A DNA stretch of 64,000 nt, from assembly GCA_045635885.1 (NCBI GenBank), contig JAZTWO010000076.1:62001-126000 (forward strand), given 5' to 3'. Numbering within the stretch: the first letter of the stretch is position 1; every line of letters starts with the position of its first letter. Source of the stretch: RGIG4608 sp045635885 (GTDB taxonomy: Bacteria > Bacillota > Clostridia > Oscillospirales > CAG-272). A program made the position numbers and the translations under genes. The notes beneath the pieces were generated by a model. That model was not told where the DNA came from, searched no databases, and saw nothing but the letters and a program-made list of their open reading frames with translations. Of this stretch, positions 52,716-60,901 are shown piece after piece.

Positions 52716-55436
52716 ATGTTAGAACTTGTAAACATTCGAAAAACTTACGGCAAAGATGAATCAGCCGTAGAGGCGCTTAAGGGCGTCAGTTTAAAGTTCC
52801 GTGAGAGCGAGTTTGTATCCATACTTGGTCAGTCAGGTTGTGGTAAGACAACATTGCTTAATATTGTTGGCGGTCTTGACCAATACACAAGCGGTGATCT
52901 TATCATCAATAACACTTCAACCAAGGATTTTACAGATGCGGATTGGGATACTTACAGAAACCACTCCATCGGCTTTATTTTCCAGAGTTATAATCTTATA
53001 GCTCACCAAACAGTATTGGCTAACGTTGAATTGGCTCTTACTCTTAGTGGTATTTCAAAGCACGAAAGAAGAAAGAGAGCAGTTCAGGCGCTTGATAAGG
53101 TTGGTCTTCGTTCACAAATGAACAAACGTCCCAATCAGCTTTCAGGTGGTCAGATGCAGAGAGTTGCAATTGCAAGAGCTCTTATTAACAACCCCGACAT
53201 TTTGCTTGCGGATGAACCCACGGGTGCTCTTGACTCTGAAACAAGCGTTCAGGTAATGGATCTTTTGAAGGAAATTGCAAAAGATAGACTTGTTATCATG
53301 GTTACTCATAACCCTGAACTTGCAGAGCAGTATTCAACCCGTATCATCAATCTTCGTGACGGTAACCTTGTTGGTGACTCCAATCCTTTCGACGGAACAA
53401 TTGATGAAGAAGAATATCGTCAAATTCAGATTAGAAAACAATCTGTCAAGAAAAAGAAGAAAGCATCAATGTCCTTCTGGACTGCAATGTCACTTTCATT
53501 CAATAACTTGATGACCAAAAAGGGAAGAACCTTCCTCACTTCTTTTGCTGGATCAATTGGTATTATTGGTATTGCCTTGATTCTTGCGGTTTCAACCGGT
53601 GTTGATGCATATATTCAGTCAATAGAAGAAGATACTATGTCTTCATATCCTTTGCAAATTCAAAGAAGTGCTATGGATGCAACTGCTATGATGACTTCTA
53701 TGATGCAAGTTGCAGAATCGACAACAACTTCTAAACTTGAGCCCGGAAAAGTTCATTCAAGTCAAATTATGACTCAAATGATGACAGGAATGACTGGTTC
53801 AACAACAACAAACAACCTTAAGAAATTTAAGCAGTTCCTTGATTCAAATCCTGAAATATGGGATCTTTGCACTGATATTAAGTACGAATATGAGCCCAAC
53901 TGGAATGTTTACTATAAATTAGAAGACGGAACATACAGAAATAGTTCAACGGGTCTTGAACAAATGTATGAATCCATGGGTCTTACAGGTCTTTCCAAGG
54001 ATATGATGGAAAGTATGAGTGCTATGTCCGGAAATATGGCTGCTTCAACAGGTTGGACGGAGCTTGTTGGTACACTTGACAATTTGAAAACCGAATATGA
54101 ACTTGTTGACGGTAAATATCCCGAAAGTACGGATGAAATTGTGTTGATAGTTAACAGAAATAATCAGATTTCAGACTATTCACTTTATCTTCTTGGTATA
54201 TTGGATTTTGCAGACGTTGAAGAGTATATGGAGCTTGCTATTAAAGCACAGATTGCAGGAACAAAGTTTGAATATGAATTTCCTGAGGTAAGCTATACTT
54301 ATGAGGAAATTTATGACTTTGATTTTAAGGTAATGCTTTATAGTGACGGTTATACTATGGACGGTTCAAAGGTTCAAAAACTTGAAACCGATGGTGAACT
54401 TTTCAAAGAACGTCTTGAAAACGCAATGCAGCTTAAGATTGTTGGTATAGTGCGTCCCACTGACGAAACTGCGGATATGTCTAATATTGGTACTATTGGC
54501 TATCTTACATCACTTAAGGATGAGTTGATTAAAAAAGCCAACAACAGTGCGGTTGTAAAAGCGCAGCTTAAGAATCCTGAGGTTGACGTGTTCACAGGAA
54601 TTAGATTCGATTCTGAGGGATACACATTGGATAGTTTCCCATTAGTTAAGGAAATGATTGAAAAGTTCCCCTCAATTGACACAACATTTATTCTTGACTA
54701 TATAATTGAAAGCTTGAATATGCCTTATTTGAAGGATATTGTTTCTCAATATGTTCCAACAAATGCGGAATCTATGATGAATATAATTCTCAACTACCTC
54801 AACAAGAATAGAGTTACTGAAAACACATATGAAGAAAACCTTCAAATGCTTGGCTATGTAGATATTAACAACCCCACATCAATTTCTATTTACCCCAAGA
54901 ATTTTGAGGCAAAGGAAAGAGTAAATGCAATTATAGCTGAATATAATGATCGACAGAGTGAGGACGATAAAATTGTTTATACTGATACCATTGCCTTGCT
55001 TATGAGCTCAGTAACAACAATTCTTGACGCAATTTCATACGTATTGATTGCATTTGTTGCAATTTCGCTTGTGGTATCTTCAATTATGATTGGTATTATC
55101 ACATATATTTCAGTTCTTGAAAGAACAAAGGAAATTGGTATTCTTCGTGCAATTGGTGCATCTAAGAAGGATATTGCCCGTGTATTTGATGCAGAAACGT
55201 TATTCGTTGGATTTGTTGCAGGTTTGATAGGTATTGTTTGCTCGCTTGGTTTGATTATAATTATCAATATCATTTTGTATCACTTCACAGGTATTGCAAA
55301 TCTTCAGGCAGTTCTTAAACCTTTGCCCGCAATCATCTTGGTTGCAATCAGTATGGGACTTACATTCATTGCTGGATTGTTCCCATCAAAGACAGCTTCT
55401 AATAAAGACCCTGTAATTGCTCTTAGATCAGAATAA
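52716..55436 (+). CDS. MacB-like ABC transporter, ATPase and permease fused
   Basis: A 906-residue fusion. The ATPase domain (about 1-230) has GQSGCGKTT, LSGGQMQR, LLADEPTGALD and MVTHNPEL, all intact. A membrane helix near 275 is followed by an extracytoplasmic domain of about 450 residues, rich in Met near its start, and three C-terminal helices of FtsX type (ISLVVSSIMIGIITYISVLERTKEIGILRAIGASKKDI). Such mechanotransmission transporters move or sense peptides, lipoproteins or antibiotics; the cargo is unknown. Start at the ATG 52716 behind AGGTG; a GTG at 52710 is inside the site. Confidence 0.9.
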   Translation: MLELVNIRKTYGKDESAVEALKGVSLKFRESEFVSILGQSGCGKTTLLNIVGGLDQYTSGDLIINNTSTKDFTDADWDTYRNHSIGFIFQSYNLIAHQTVLANVELALTLSGISKHERRKRAVQALDKVGLRSQMNKRPNQLSGGQMQRVAIARALINNPDILLADEPTGALDSETSVQVMDLLKEIAKDRLVIMVTHNPELAEQYSTRIINLRDGNLVGDSNPFDGTIDEEEYRQIQIRKQSVKKKKKASMSFWTAMSLSFNNLMTKKGRTFLTSFAGSIGIIGIALILAVSTGVDAYIQSIEEDTMSSYPLQIQRSAMDATAMMTSMMQVAESTTTSKLEPGKVHSSQIMTQMMTGMTGSTTTNNLKKFKQFLDSNPEIWDLCTDIKYEYEPNWNVYYKLEDGTYRNSSTGLEQMYESMGLTGLSKDMMESMSAMSGNMAASTGWTELVGTLDNLKTEYELVDGKYPESTDEIVLIVNRNNQISDYSLYLLGILDFADVEEYMELAIKAQIAGTKFEYEFPEVSYTYEEIYDFDFKVMLYSDGYTMDGSKVQKLETDGELFKERLENAMQLKIVGIVRPTDETADMSNIGTIGYLTSLKDELIKKANNSAVVKAQLKNPEVDVFTGIRFDSEGYTLDSFPLVKEMIEKFPSIDTTFILDYIIESLNMPYLKDIVSQYVPTNAESMMNIILNYLNKNRVTENTYEENLQMLGYVDINNPTSISIYPKNFEAKERVNAIIAEYNDRQSEDDKIVYTDTIALLMSSVTTILDAISYVLIAFVAISLVVSSIMIGIITYISVLERTKEIGILRAIGASKKDIARVFDAETLFVGFVAGLIGIVCSLGLIIIINIILYHFTGIANLQAVLKPLPAIILVAISMGLTFIAGLFPSKTASNKDPVIALRSE

Positions 55437-55450
55437 GAAAGAGTGCTAAT

Positions 55451-55858
55451 ATGAGAAACTTTTTAATCAGAGCTTTAGGAAAATTCAGAACATTTATGTA
55501 TGGCAGAAATGGTGTTGATGCTTTTTCAAAGTTCACACTTATCTCTTCGGTGGTTATTTTCTTAATCTATGGATTTTGGCCATATGGAATAGTCAAATTC
55601 ATTTTGGGTTTAATTACTTATGGACTTATGATATACACTTATTTTAGAATTTTCTCTAAAAATGTATATAAAAGGGTTAAAGAAAATAAAAAATATCTTG
55701 GCATTGTTAATATGAGCAAAACAAGATGGAAGCAGAGAAAAACTCATAAATTTTATAAATGTCCTAAATGCAAAACGTGGTTGAGAGTACCTAAGGGTAG
55801 GGGAAAAATCACTATTACATGTGTAAAATGCTCAACTAAATTTGATAAAAAAACATAA
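55451..55858 (+). CDS. Small membrane protein with C-terminal zinc ribbon
   Basis: A 135-residue protein with two membrane helices (about 25-70) and a basic linker ending in a zinc ribbon (YKCPKCKTWLRVPKG ... TCVKCSTKF). The ribbon should be cytoplasmic. Function unknown; the arrangement occurs widely in Clostridia. It lies 14 bp after the ABC gene and may be in its operon, followed by a hairpin. Confidence 0.75.
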   Translation: MRNFLIRALGKFRTFMYGRNGVDAFSKFTLISSVVIFLIYGFWPYGIVKFILGLITYGLMIYTYFRIFSKNVYKRVKENKKYLGIVNMSKTRWKQRKTHKFYKCPKCKTWLRVPKGRGKITITCVKCSTKFDKKT

Positions 55859-55861
55859 CTT

Positions 55862-55894
55862 CAAGGCGGTGACTGTGGTCACCGCCTTGCTTGT
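55862..55894 (+). terminator. Hairpin after the zinc-ribbon gene
   Basis: A 12-bp GC-rich stem (CAAGGCGGTGAC, 55862-55873, with 55878-55889, loop TGTG). The T tract is poor, but stem strength suggests termination. Confidence 0.65.
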
Positions 55895-55942
55895 ATTATT
55901 GAGTTATAAACGGTTAATAATTTACCAAAGGATGTGATTAAA

Positions 55943-56914
55943 ATGTGTACAGCGATTAGCTTTAAAGCCAAAAATCATTATTTTGGAAGGAATTTGGATC
56001 TTGAGTTTAGATATGACGAAAAGGTGACAATAACACCAAGAAACTTTGAGTTAAATTTTAAATCCATAAACGGAATAAAAAATCATTATGCAATTGTTGG
56101 AATGGCAACTGTTGTTGATAATTACCCATTGTATTATGATGGCACAAATGATCGTGGATTGAGCATTGCGGCATTAAATTTTGTGGGTAATGCGAGCTGG
56201 AATGTGAAAAATGATTCAAAAATTAATCTTTCGCCGTTTGAGATAATACCCTATATACTCTCAAAATGTGCTTCGGTGAAAGAAGTTTTGCCTTTGCTAA
56301 ATCAAATTAATATTGTGGATATTCCGTTTAATAAAACTTTAGAAAATTCACAATTGCATTGGATGATTTCTGACGAAAATGAAAGTATTGTGCTTGAATG
56401 TGTAAAAGATGGTTTGAAAATTCATAAAAATCCCACGGGAGTTTTAACCAATAATCCACCATTTGAATACCAAATGATGAATCTAAACAATTATATGGGT
56501 TTGTCAAATGGTGAAGCAAAAAACAAGTTTTCGTCAAGCATGAATTTAAAACCGTATAGCAGAGGAATGGGCGCACTTGGTTTGCCGGGGGATTTATCCT
56601 CGCAATCAAGATTTGTTCGCGCAGCATTCACTTTGCTGAATTCCGTTAAACCACAGGACGATATTGAGGGTCTAACACAGGCATTTCATATATTAAATTC
56701 GGTTGAGCAACAAGAAGGGTGCGTTGTGTTTGATGGTAAATTTGAACGAACACAATATACAAGTTGTTGTGATACAAATAGGGGGATATATTACTACAAA
56801 ACCTATGAAAACAATCAAATAAATGCAGTGGATATGTTTAAGGAAAATCTTGACTCCAAGGAGTTAATTTCCTTTGAATTGAGCTATAAACAACAAATAA
56901 GATATATCAATTAA
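55943..56914 (+). CDS. bsh: Choloylglycine hydrolase (bile salt hydrolase-like)
   Basis: An Ntn hydrolase that cleaves amide bonds such as the glycine or taurine of conjugated bile salts. The start must be the ATG at 55943 because the next codon encodes the nucleophile Cys2 exposed on removal of Met. The 323-residue protein shows FGRNLDLEF (Arg16, Asp19), ALNF in the position of the BSH Asn, GVLTNNPPFEYQ (catalytic Asn) and QSRFVRAAF (Arg), and it ends with the YTSC / GIYYYKTYENNQINAVDM block of clostridial bile salt hydrolases. The LNF block favours BSH over penicillin V acylase; substrate is not proven. Confidence 0.88.
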   Translation: MCTAISFKAKNHYFGRNLDLEFRYDEKVTITPRNFELNFKSINGIKNHYAIVGMATVVDNYPLYYDGTNDRGLSIAALNFVGNASWNVKNDSKINLSPFEIIPYILSKCASVKEVLPLLNQINIVDIPFNKTLENSQLHWMISDENESIVLECVKDGLKIHKNPTGVLTNNPPFEYQMMNLNNYMGLSNGEAKNKFSSSMNLKPYSRGMGALGLPGDLSSQSRFVRAAFTLLNSVKPQDDIEGLTQAFHILNSVEQQEGCVVFDGKFERTQYTSCCDTNRGIYYYKTYENNQINAVDMFKENLDSKELISFELSYKQQIRYIN

Positions 56915-56940
56915 AACGCAACAAAAATCGTGCGAAACTA

Positions 56941-56969
56941 TTGACAAGAATGGCTATTAATGATATAAT
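56941..56969 (+). promoter_or_regulatory. Consensus promoter for the pilus-like operon
   Basis: TTGACA (56941-56946) and TATAAT (56964-56969), 17 bp spacer, TG extension. The leader to the first prepilin gene is about 75 nt. Confidence 0.85.
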
Positions 56970-57051
56970 AATATGAATAAAAATGCAAATTTTTATCGAA
57001 GAAAAACGAATGAATTTTAAACCGATTTGTCTTAGAAAGGAGATTCCCGTG

Positions 57052-57471
57052 ATGAAAAAGAAAAAGGGCTTTACGCTTGTGGAATTGTTGGTAGTTATGT
57101 TAATATCATCCCTTATCTTGTCTTTGGTAGCGGGAACAATGATTTTCATAACAAACTCGGCAGGAAGACTCATTCAAGAGGCAGAAGATATTGATATGGC
57201 AAAAAATATCGAAAAATATCTTAGGGGGCTTGACGTCGAGGGTTGGAATACCGTTGATTTGGACGACGATGGTAATTTAGTATTCAACGGAGAGGTAATT
57301 TTTACTAATACGGGGCTGACTAATAAAGATATTAATAAAGATATAATAGAGGTTGAAGACGGATTTATTAAATGTTATCTAAAATTTGACAGTGGCAAAG
57401 AATTTGATTTTATTTTAGGTATAAACACTACTACACAATCTACAACCGATGGAACGGAGGTACAACAATAA
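57052..57471 (+). CDS. Type IV prepilin-like protein 1
   Basis: A 139-residue prepilin with a short basic leader (MKKKKG), the cleavage/methylation motif G-FTLVE (Phe+1, Glu+5) and a hydrophobic stalk to about residue 33. The globular part is acidic. The ATG at 57052 (or the adjacent GTG at 57049) is chosen over earlier starts because AGAAAGGAG precedes it and leaders of this class are short. First gene of the pilus-like operon and overlaps the next by one base. Confidence 0.85.
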   Translation: MKKKKGFTLVELLVVMLISSLILSLVAGTMIFITNSAGRLIQEAEDIDMAKNIEKYLRGLDVEGWNTVDLDDDGNLVFNGEVIFTNTGLTNKDINKDIIEVEDGFIKCYLKFDSGKEFDFILGINTTTQSTTDGTEVQQ

Positions 57472-58223
57472 TGGCTCAAAATCAATGTATTTTTGAATAT
57501 TCTAATTTTGGAAATGGCTATTTAAGAATCTATTTCCTTACTGAAAGTAAACGTGTTGACAAAGAAATAATGATAGATCTTGAAAAATATCCCATTATCG
57601 AAGGCGTGGTGGCTGATATTGATCCTCTTGTTGAGAAAATTAAGCATGAATTAAACAGAGCTCATATAAAGGCAATTCAAAACCCACTTCTTCTTTTAAG
57701 ATGTGTTGAAACTTATAAGAGCACTTTGTTCTTGCCAATCAAGAATTATTTCCAGGCGCAATATCACTATAAAAAAGAAGTTAAACTTAAGCACGATAAA
57801 GAGAATTTTATCGCACTTAACAATTCATATAAAAATGGTGTTGGTTATATTTTCAACACTTATTACATTCCTATTTCAGTTATTGAGTCATTCAATAAAA
57901 TTGAAAAGGCACTTAATACTGAATTTGTTGGTGTTCAACCCCTTGGTATGTTCTTGGCAGACTTCCTTGATTTTAAAGGAAATTTTGTTTGCTTCCATAT
58001 CAGAAAAAAAGCTTGCACAATGATTGTTGTGTTTGACAATGATCTTATCACGTCTTATGACTTTGAAATTGAGAGCGATAAGGATATTTTAAACCGCTTC
58101 TTGCTTGTTGCAACCAAGCACGAATTTGAAGTTGAACGCAAGCAGATTGGTTACTATCATATCGACTCTGACGAGCCATATGAAATTGATCTTGGTGTTA
58201 AGAGATTTGGCAGAATTTATTAA
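57471..58223 (+). CDS. Unrecognised protein of the pilus locus, possibly PilM/GspL-like
   Basis: A 250-residue soluble protein without signal or membrane helix. The middle (EFVGVQPLGMFLADFLDFKGNFVCFHIRKKACTMIVVFDNDLITSYDFEIESD) has the layout of the second half of actin-like PilM/GspL domains: a V-G-V-x-P strand, then a glycine turn and two strands, then S/T-x-x-F. No phosphate-loop motif survives, so ATP binding is doubtful. Its place between two prepilin genes supports a role in assembly. The assignment is structural inference only. Confidence 0.5.
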   Translation: MAQNQCIFEYSNFGNGYLRIYFLTESKRVDKEIMIDLEKYPIIEGVVADIDPLVEKIKHELNRAHIKAIQNPLLLLRCVETYKSTLFLPIKNYFQAQYHYKKEVKLKHDKENFIALNNSYKNGVGYIFNTYYIPISVIESFNKIEKALNTEFVGVQPLGMFLADFLDFKGNFVCFHIRKKACTMIVVFDNDLITSYDFEIESDKDILNRFLLVATKHEFEVERKQIGYYHIDSDEPYEIDLGVKRFGRIY

Positions 58224-58246
58224 TCAATGTATTTAAATTTTTGAGG

Positions 58247-58280
58247 AAAGGAGTTTCGCTTAGCGAGTAATTGGTTTATG
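58247..58280 (+). promoter_or_regulatory. Displaced ribosome-binding site with small hairpin
   Basis: AAAGGAG (58247-58253) is 24 nt from the only usable start (ATG 58278). Between them TCGC-TTA-GCGA (58256-58266) can fold and shorten the distance. No in-frame ATG, GTG or TTG lies nearer to the site. Confidence 0.45.
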
Positions 58281-58673
58281 AAAAAAACTAAAAAGGGATT
58301 AACCTTGGTAGAAGTTTTGGTTGGAATTACAGTGTTTAGCATTGTGATTTTTGCACTGTTCACAGCGGTTGCTTCTATGCGAAAAATCGTTTTCCGCCAA
58401 GAAGAATACGTTAAAATCAAAATGGTGTGCTATGATATTGATGCGTATATAGAAAAGTATAAAACCGATGGTGTTAATAAATATTTTGGTGATTATTACG
58501 ATAATCAAAAGCATATTGGTTATCTAACATCAAAATTTGAACCCATTTCGGATGGCGATACTAAAGCATATGAGATCAAATTTAATGGCAATGTAATAAT
58601 TTCCATTACGTCAATAAAAGATGATCGAGTGTTTGTAGAAAATCTTGATCTTGACAAAATTGGGAATAAATAA
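58278..58673 (+). CDS. Type IV prepilin-like protein 2
   Basis: A 131-residue prepilin: leader MKKTKKG, then LTLVEVLVGITVFSIVIFALFTAV, so the mature protein begins with Leu instead of Phe or Met but keeps Glu+5. The remainder (about 35-131) is a small soluble domain with no recognised fold. Overall hydropathy suggests a minor pilin or pseudopilin of the I/J type. Confidence 0.8.
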   Translation: MKKTKKGLTLVEVLVGITVFSIVIFALFTAVASMRKIVFRQEEYVKIKMVCYDIDAYIEKYKTDGVNKYFGDYYDNQKHIGYLTSKFEPISDGDTKAYEIKFNGNVIISITSIKDDRVFVENLDLDKIGNK

Positions 58674-58689
58674 TAGGAGGCAACACCTG

Positions 58690-58890
58690 ATGAAGAAAAA
58701 ACAGACTAAAAAAGGTTATGTCCTCGCACTTGTTATTGTAATAACGTTTATTTTAACAGTAACGGTAACATCAACCTTTACGCTTATTATGAGATATATG
58801 ATCTTTGCACAAAAAGATCTGCAAAATTTTGCAGGTCCTACACAATCTGCAATTGTTTTGAATATGGAGGAGGGAATACATAATGCCTGA
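58690..58890 (+). CDS. Very short prepilin-like protein without Glu5
   Basis: A 66-residue protein with leader MKKKQTKKG, then YVLALVIVITFILTVTVTSTFTL. The cleavage-type Gly is present, but the residue at +5 is Ala, as in the tip pseudopilin GspK or PilX-like proteins, which also lack Glu5. Only the stalk and about 30 further residues exist, so it is far shorter than GspK. The ATG at 58690 has AGGAGG upstream. The end overlaps the prepilin peptidase gene by 8 bp. Confidence 0.6.
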   Translation: MKKKQTKKGYVLALVIVITFILTVTVTSTFTLIMRYMIFAQKDLQNFAGPTQSAIVLNMEEGIHNA

Positions 58891-59683
58891 ATTAAGAATT
58901 ATATTTGCTATTTTTTCATTTATACTTGGCGCAATATTTGCCAGCTTTGCGGGCGTTGTTGCATATAGACTTCCAAAGGGATTGTCCATTGTAAAGCCCG
59001 ATTCATACTGCCCAAGTTGTAACAAACCAATTAAGTTTTATGACAATATTCCTATTTTGTCTTGGATTATTCTCGGTGGAAAGTGCAGGGGATGCAAGGC
59101 AAAAATCGGTGTATTTTCACTTTTAATGGAGATTTTTGGTGGACTTGGATTTATGTTTGCATATTTGCAATATGGCGAAAAGGCAAAGACATTGCCCGTG
59201 TTCATTGCTCTTATGCTCTTGGTATTTCTGTTCGTTATTATCGCAGGAATCGACCACGAAACTCATGAAATTTATAATATCACTCTTATTTTCTATGCCG
59301 CTATTGCCGTGTTTATCACATTCTATCGTGCGGCAGCATTAAGAGCAGATATTTGGGAACACATTTTTGGCGCTTTGTTTGGTTTCGGCTTCTTCTTGGC
59401 TATCAAATTAGTTGCTAAAATAGTGCTTAAAAAAGATGCGCTTGGTTCAGGTGACATCTATCTTGTTGGAATTGGTGGTTTTATTGTTGGAGTTTTACCA
59501 CTTTTGCTTTCAATTATCATTGCAACATTCTTGGGTTCAATAATTGAAATTATCAAAATCAAAACTTCAAAGTCGGAACGTGACGCAGAAATTGCATTTG
59601 GTCCATATCTTCTTCTTGGAATCGGTTTGATGTCAATTTTTGGTGAAATTCTTATGAAATTCTATTGGGAGGTACTACTTTAA
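58883..59683 (+). CDS. pilD: Prepilin peptidase / N-methyltransferase
   Basis: A24-family membrane aspartyl protease that cleaves prepilin leaders and methylates the new N-terminus. The 266-residue protein has the N-terminal zinc domain (CPSCNKPIKFYDNIPILSWIILGGKCRGC), then membrane helices with the first catalytic Asp in AGIDHETHEI and the GxGD motif in LGSGDIYLVG. GAGGAGGGA precedes the ATG. It serves the three prepilins encoded just before it. Confidence 0.94.
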   Translation: MPELRIIFAIFSFILGAIFASFAGVVAYRLPKGLSIVKPDSYCPSCNKPIKFYDNIPILSWIILGGKCRGCKAKIGVFSLLMEIFGGLGFMFAYLQYGEKAKTLPVFIALMLLVFLFVIIAGIDHETHEIYNITLIFYAAIAVFITFYRAAALRADIWEHIFGALFGFGFFLAIKLVAKIVLKKDALGSGDIYLVGIGGFIVGVLPLLLSIIIATFLGSIIEIIKIKTSKSERDAEIAFGPYLLLGIGLMSIFGEILMKFYWEVLL

Positions 59684-60888
59684 TGCCTTTATATAAGTGT
59701 AAAGTTATTAACTCTTCAGGACAACGTCAAACCGTCCTTAGAGAAGCGGGTGATGATATAAGCTTGCGTGCCCAAATGCGCCAAGACCAAATTCACCTTC
59801 TTAGCTTTACTGCCGTTAAAGAAGAAAAGCAAAATGAATTCTTTGCCGTTAGTAGTAAGGTTAAATTTAACGAAGTAATAACATTCTTTAGACAATTTTC
59901 GGTTATGTTAAAGGCGGGTATTCCGCTTGGCGAGTGCTTGAATATCTTGCACAAGCAGAAATTTAGCATACCTTTTAGAAATATTTTGCAAACTGTTTAT
60001 CTTGACGTTGAATCAGGAGTTTTGCTTTCTGATGCCTTTGCTAAACACCCCAAGGTTTTCCCAAAATTCTTTGTTAGCATGGTTGCAATTGGTGAAGTCA
60101 GCGGCTCTCTTGATAAGGTTATGTCAAATATGGCAGACTATTATGAAAACGATAGAAGAATTAGAAAAAAAGCTTCTTCAGCATTGGTTTATCCCATGTT
60201 GCTCGTTTCAATGATTTTTGCCGTAATTATTTTCTTGTGTTTGTTCGTTCTTCCAAAGTTTGAAGAAACCATTAACCAACTTGGTGGTGACGTTCCTGCT
60301 ATTACAAAAATAGTTATGGGTGCTTCAGAATTTGTTCAAACCTATATTTTCCTTATTATTCCTATCGCCGGAATTGTTGGTTTGTTGGTGTTTTTGTTCT
60401 TCAAAACCAAAACAGGAAAGTATGTTAAGGACGTATTAATGTTGAATCTTCCTCTTGTATCAAACATTCAGAAAAACTTGATTACATCACGTTTTGCAAG
60501 AGCATTCATTATCCTTTTGGGTAGTGGTATGAATATGATTGATATTCTTGAAAATCTTCAAAAAATGCTTGGCAACGAAGTGTTTACAAGAAAATTCGAT
60601 TATACTGTTGAAGAGGTTAAGCGTGGTAGAAGAATTGCCGCTTCTATTGAAGCTACAGGACTTTTCCCGGCTATGCTTACACAGATGATTAACGTTGGTG
60701 AAAAGAGTGGTAATATCGAAGAAGTTTTGGATTCTGCAGGATCATTCTTTGATGAACAGGTTGAATCAAGTATTGCCAAGGCAGTTGCAGCAATCGAACC
60801 GGTATGTCTTATTTTGCTTGGCGGAGTTGTATGTATGGTAGTCCTTTCAGTTCTTGTTCCTATGATGTCTATGATGGCTGCAGTTTAA
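59683..60888 (+). CDS. pilC: Type IV pilus/type II secretion inner-membrane platform protein
   Basis: A 401-residue PilC/GspF-family protein with two cytoplasmic helical domains and three membrane helices. Family blocks include FFRQFSVMLKAGIPLGECLNIL, ESGVLLSDAFAKHPKVFPKFFVSMVAIGEVSG and the repeat in the second half (RFARAFIILLGSGMNMIDILENL, MLTQMINVGEKSGNIEEVLD). The ATG at 59683 overlaps the pilD stop behind GGAGG; a TTG at 59665 would contain the site. Confidence 0.94.
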   Translation: MPLYKCKVINSSGQRQTVLREAGDDISLRAQMRQDQIHLLSFTAVKEEKQNEFFAVSSKVKFNEVITFFRQFSVMLKAGIPLGECLNILHKQKFSIPFRNILQTVYLDVESGVLLSDAFAKHPKVFPKFFVSMVAIGEVSGSLDKVMSNMADYYENDRRIRKKASSALVYPMLLVSMIFAVIIFLCLFVLPKFEETINQLGGDVPAITKIVMGASEFVQTYIFLIIPIAGIVGLLVFLFFKTKTGKYVKDVLMLNLPLVSNIQKNLITSRFARAFIILLGSGMNMIDILENLQKMLGNEVFTRKFDYTVEEVKRGRRIAASIEATGLFPAMLTQMINVGEKSGNIEEVLDSAGSFFDEQVESSIAKAVAAIEPVCLILLGGVVCMVVLSVLVPMMSMMAAV

Positions 60889-60901
60889 GGAGGGGTAAGA
60901 T

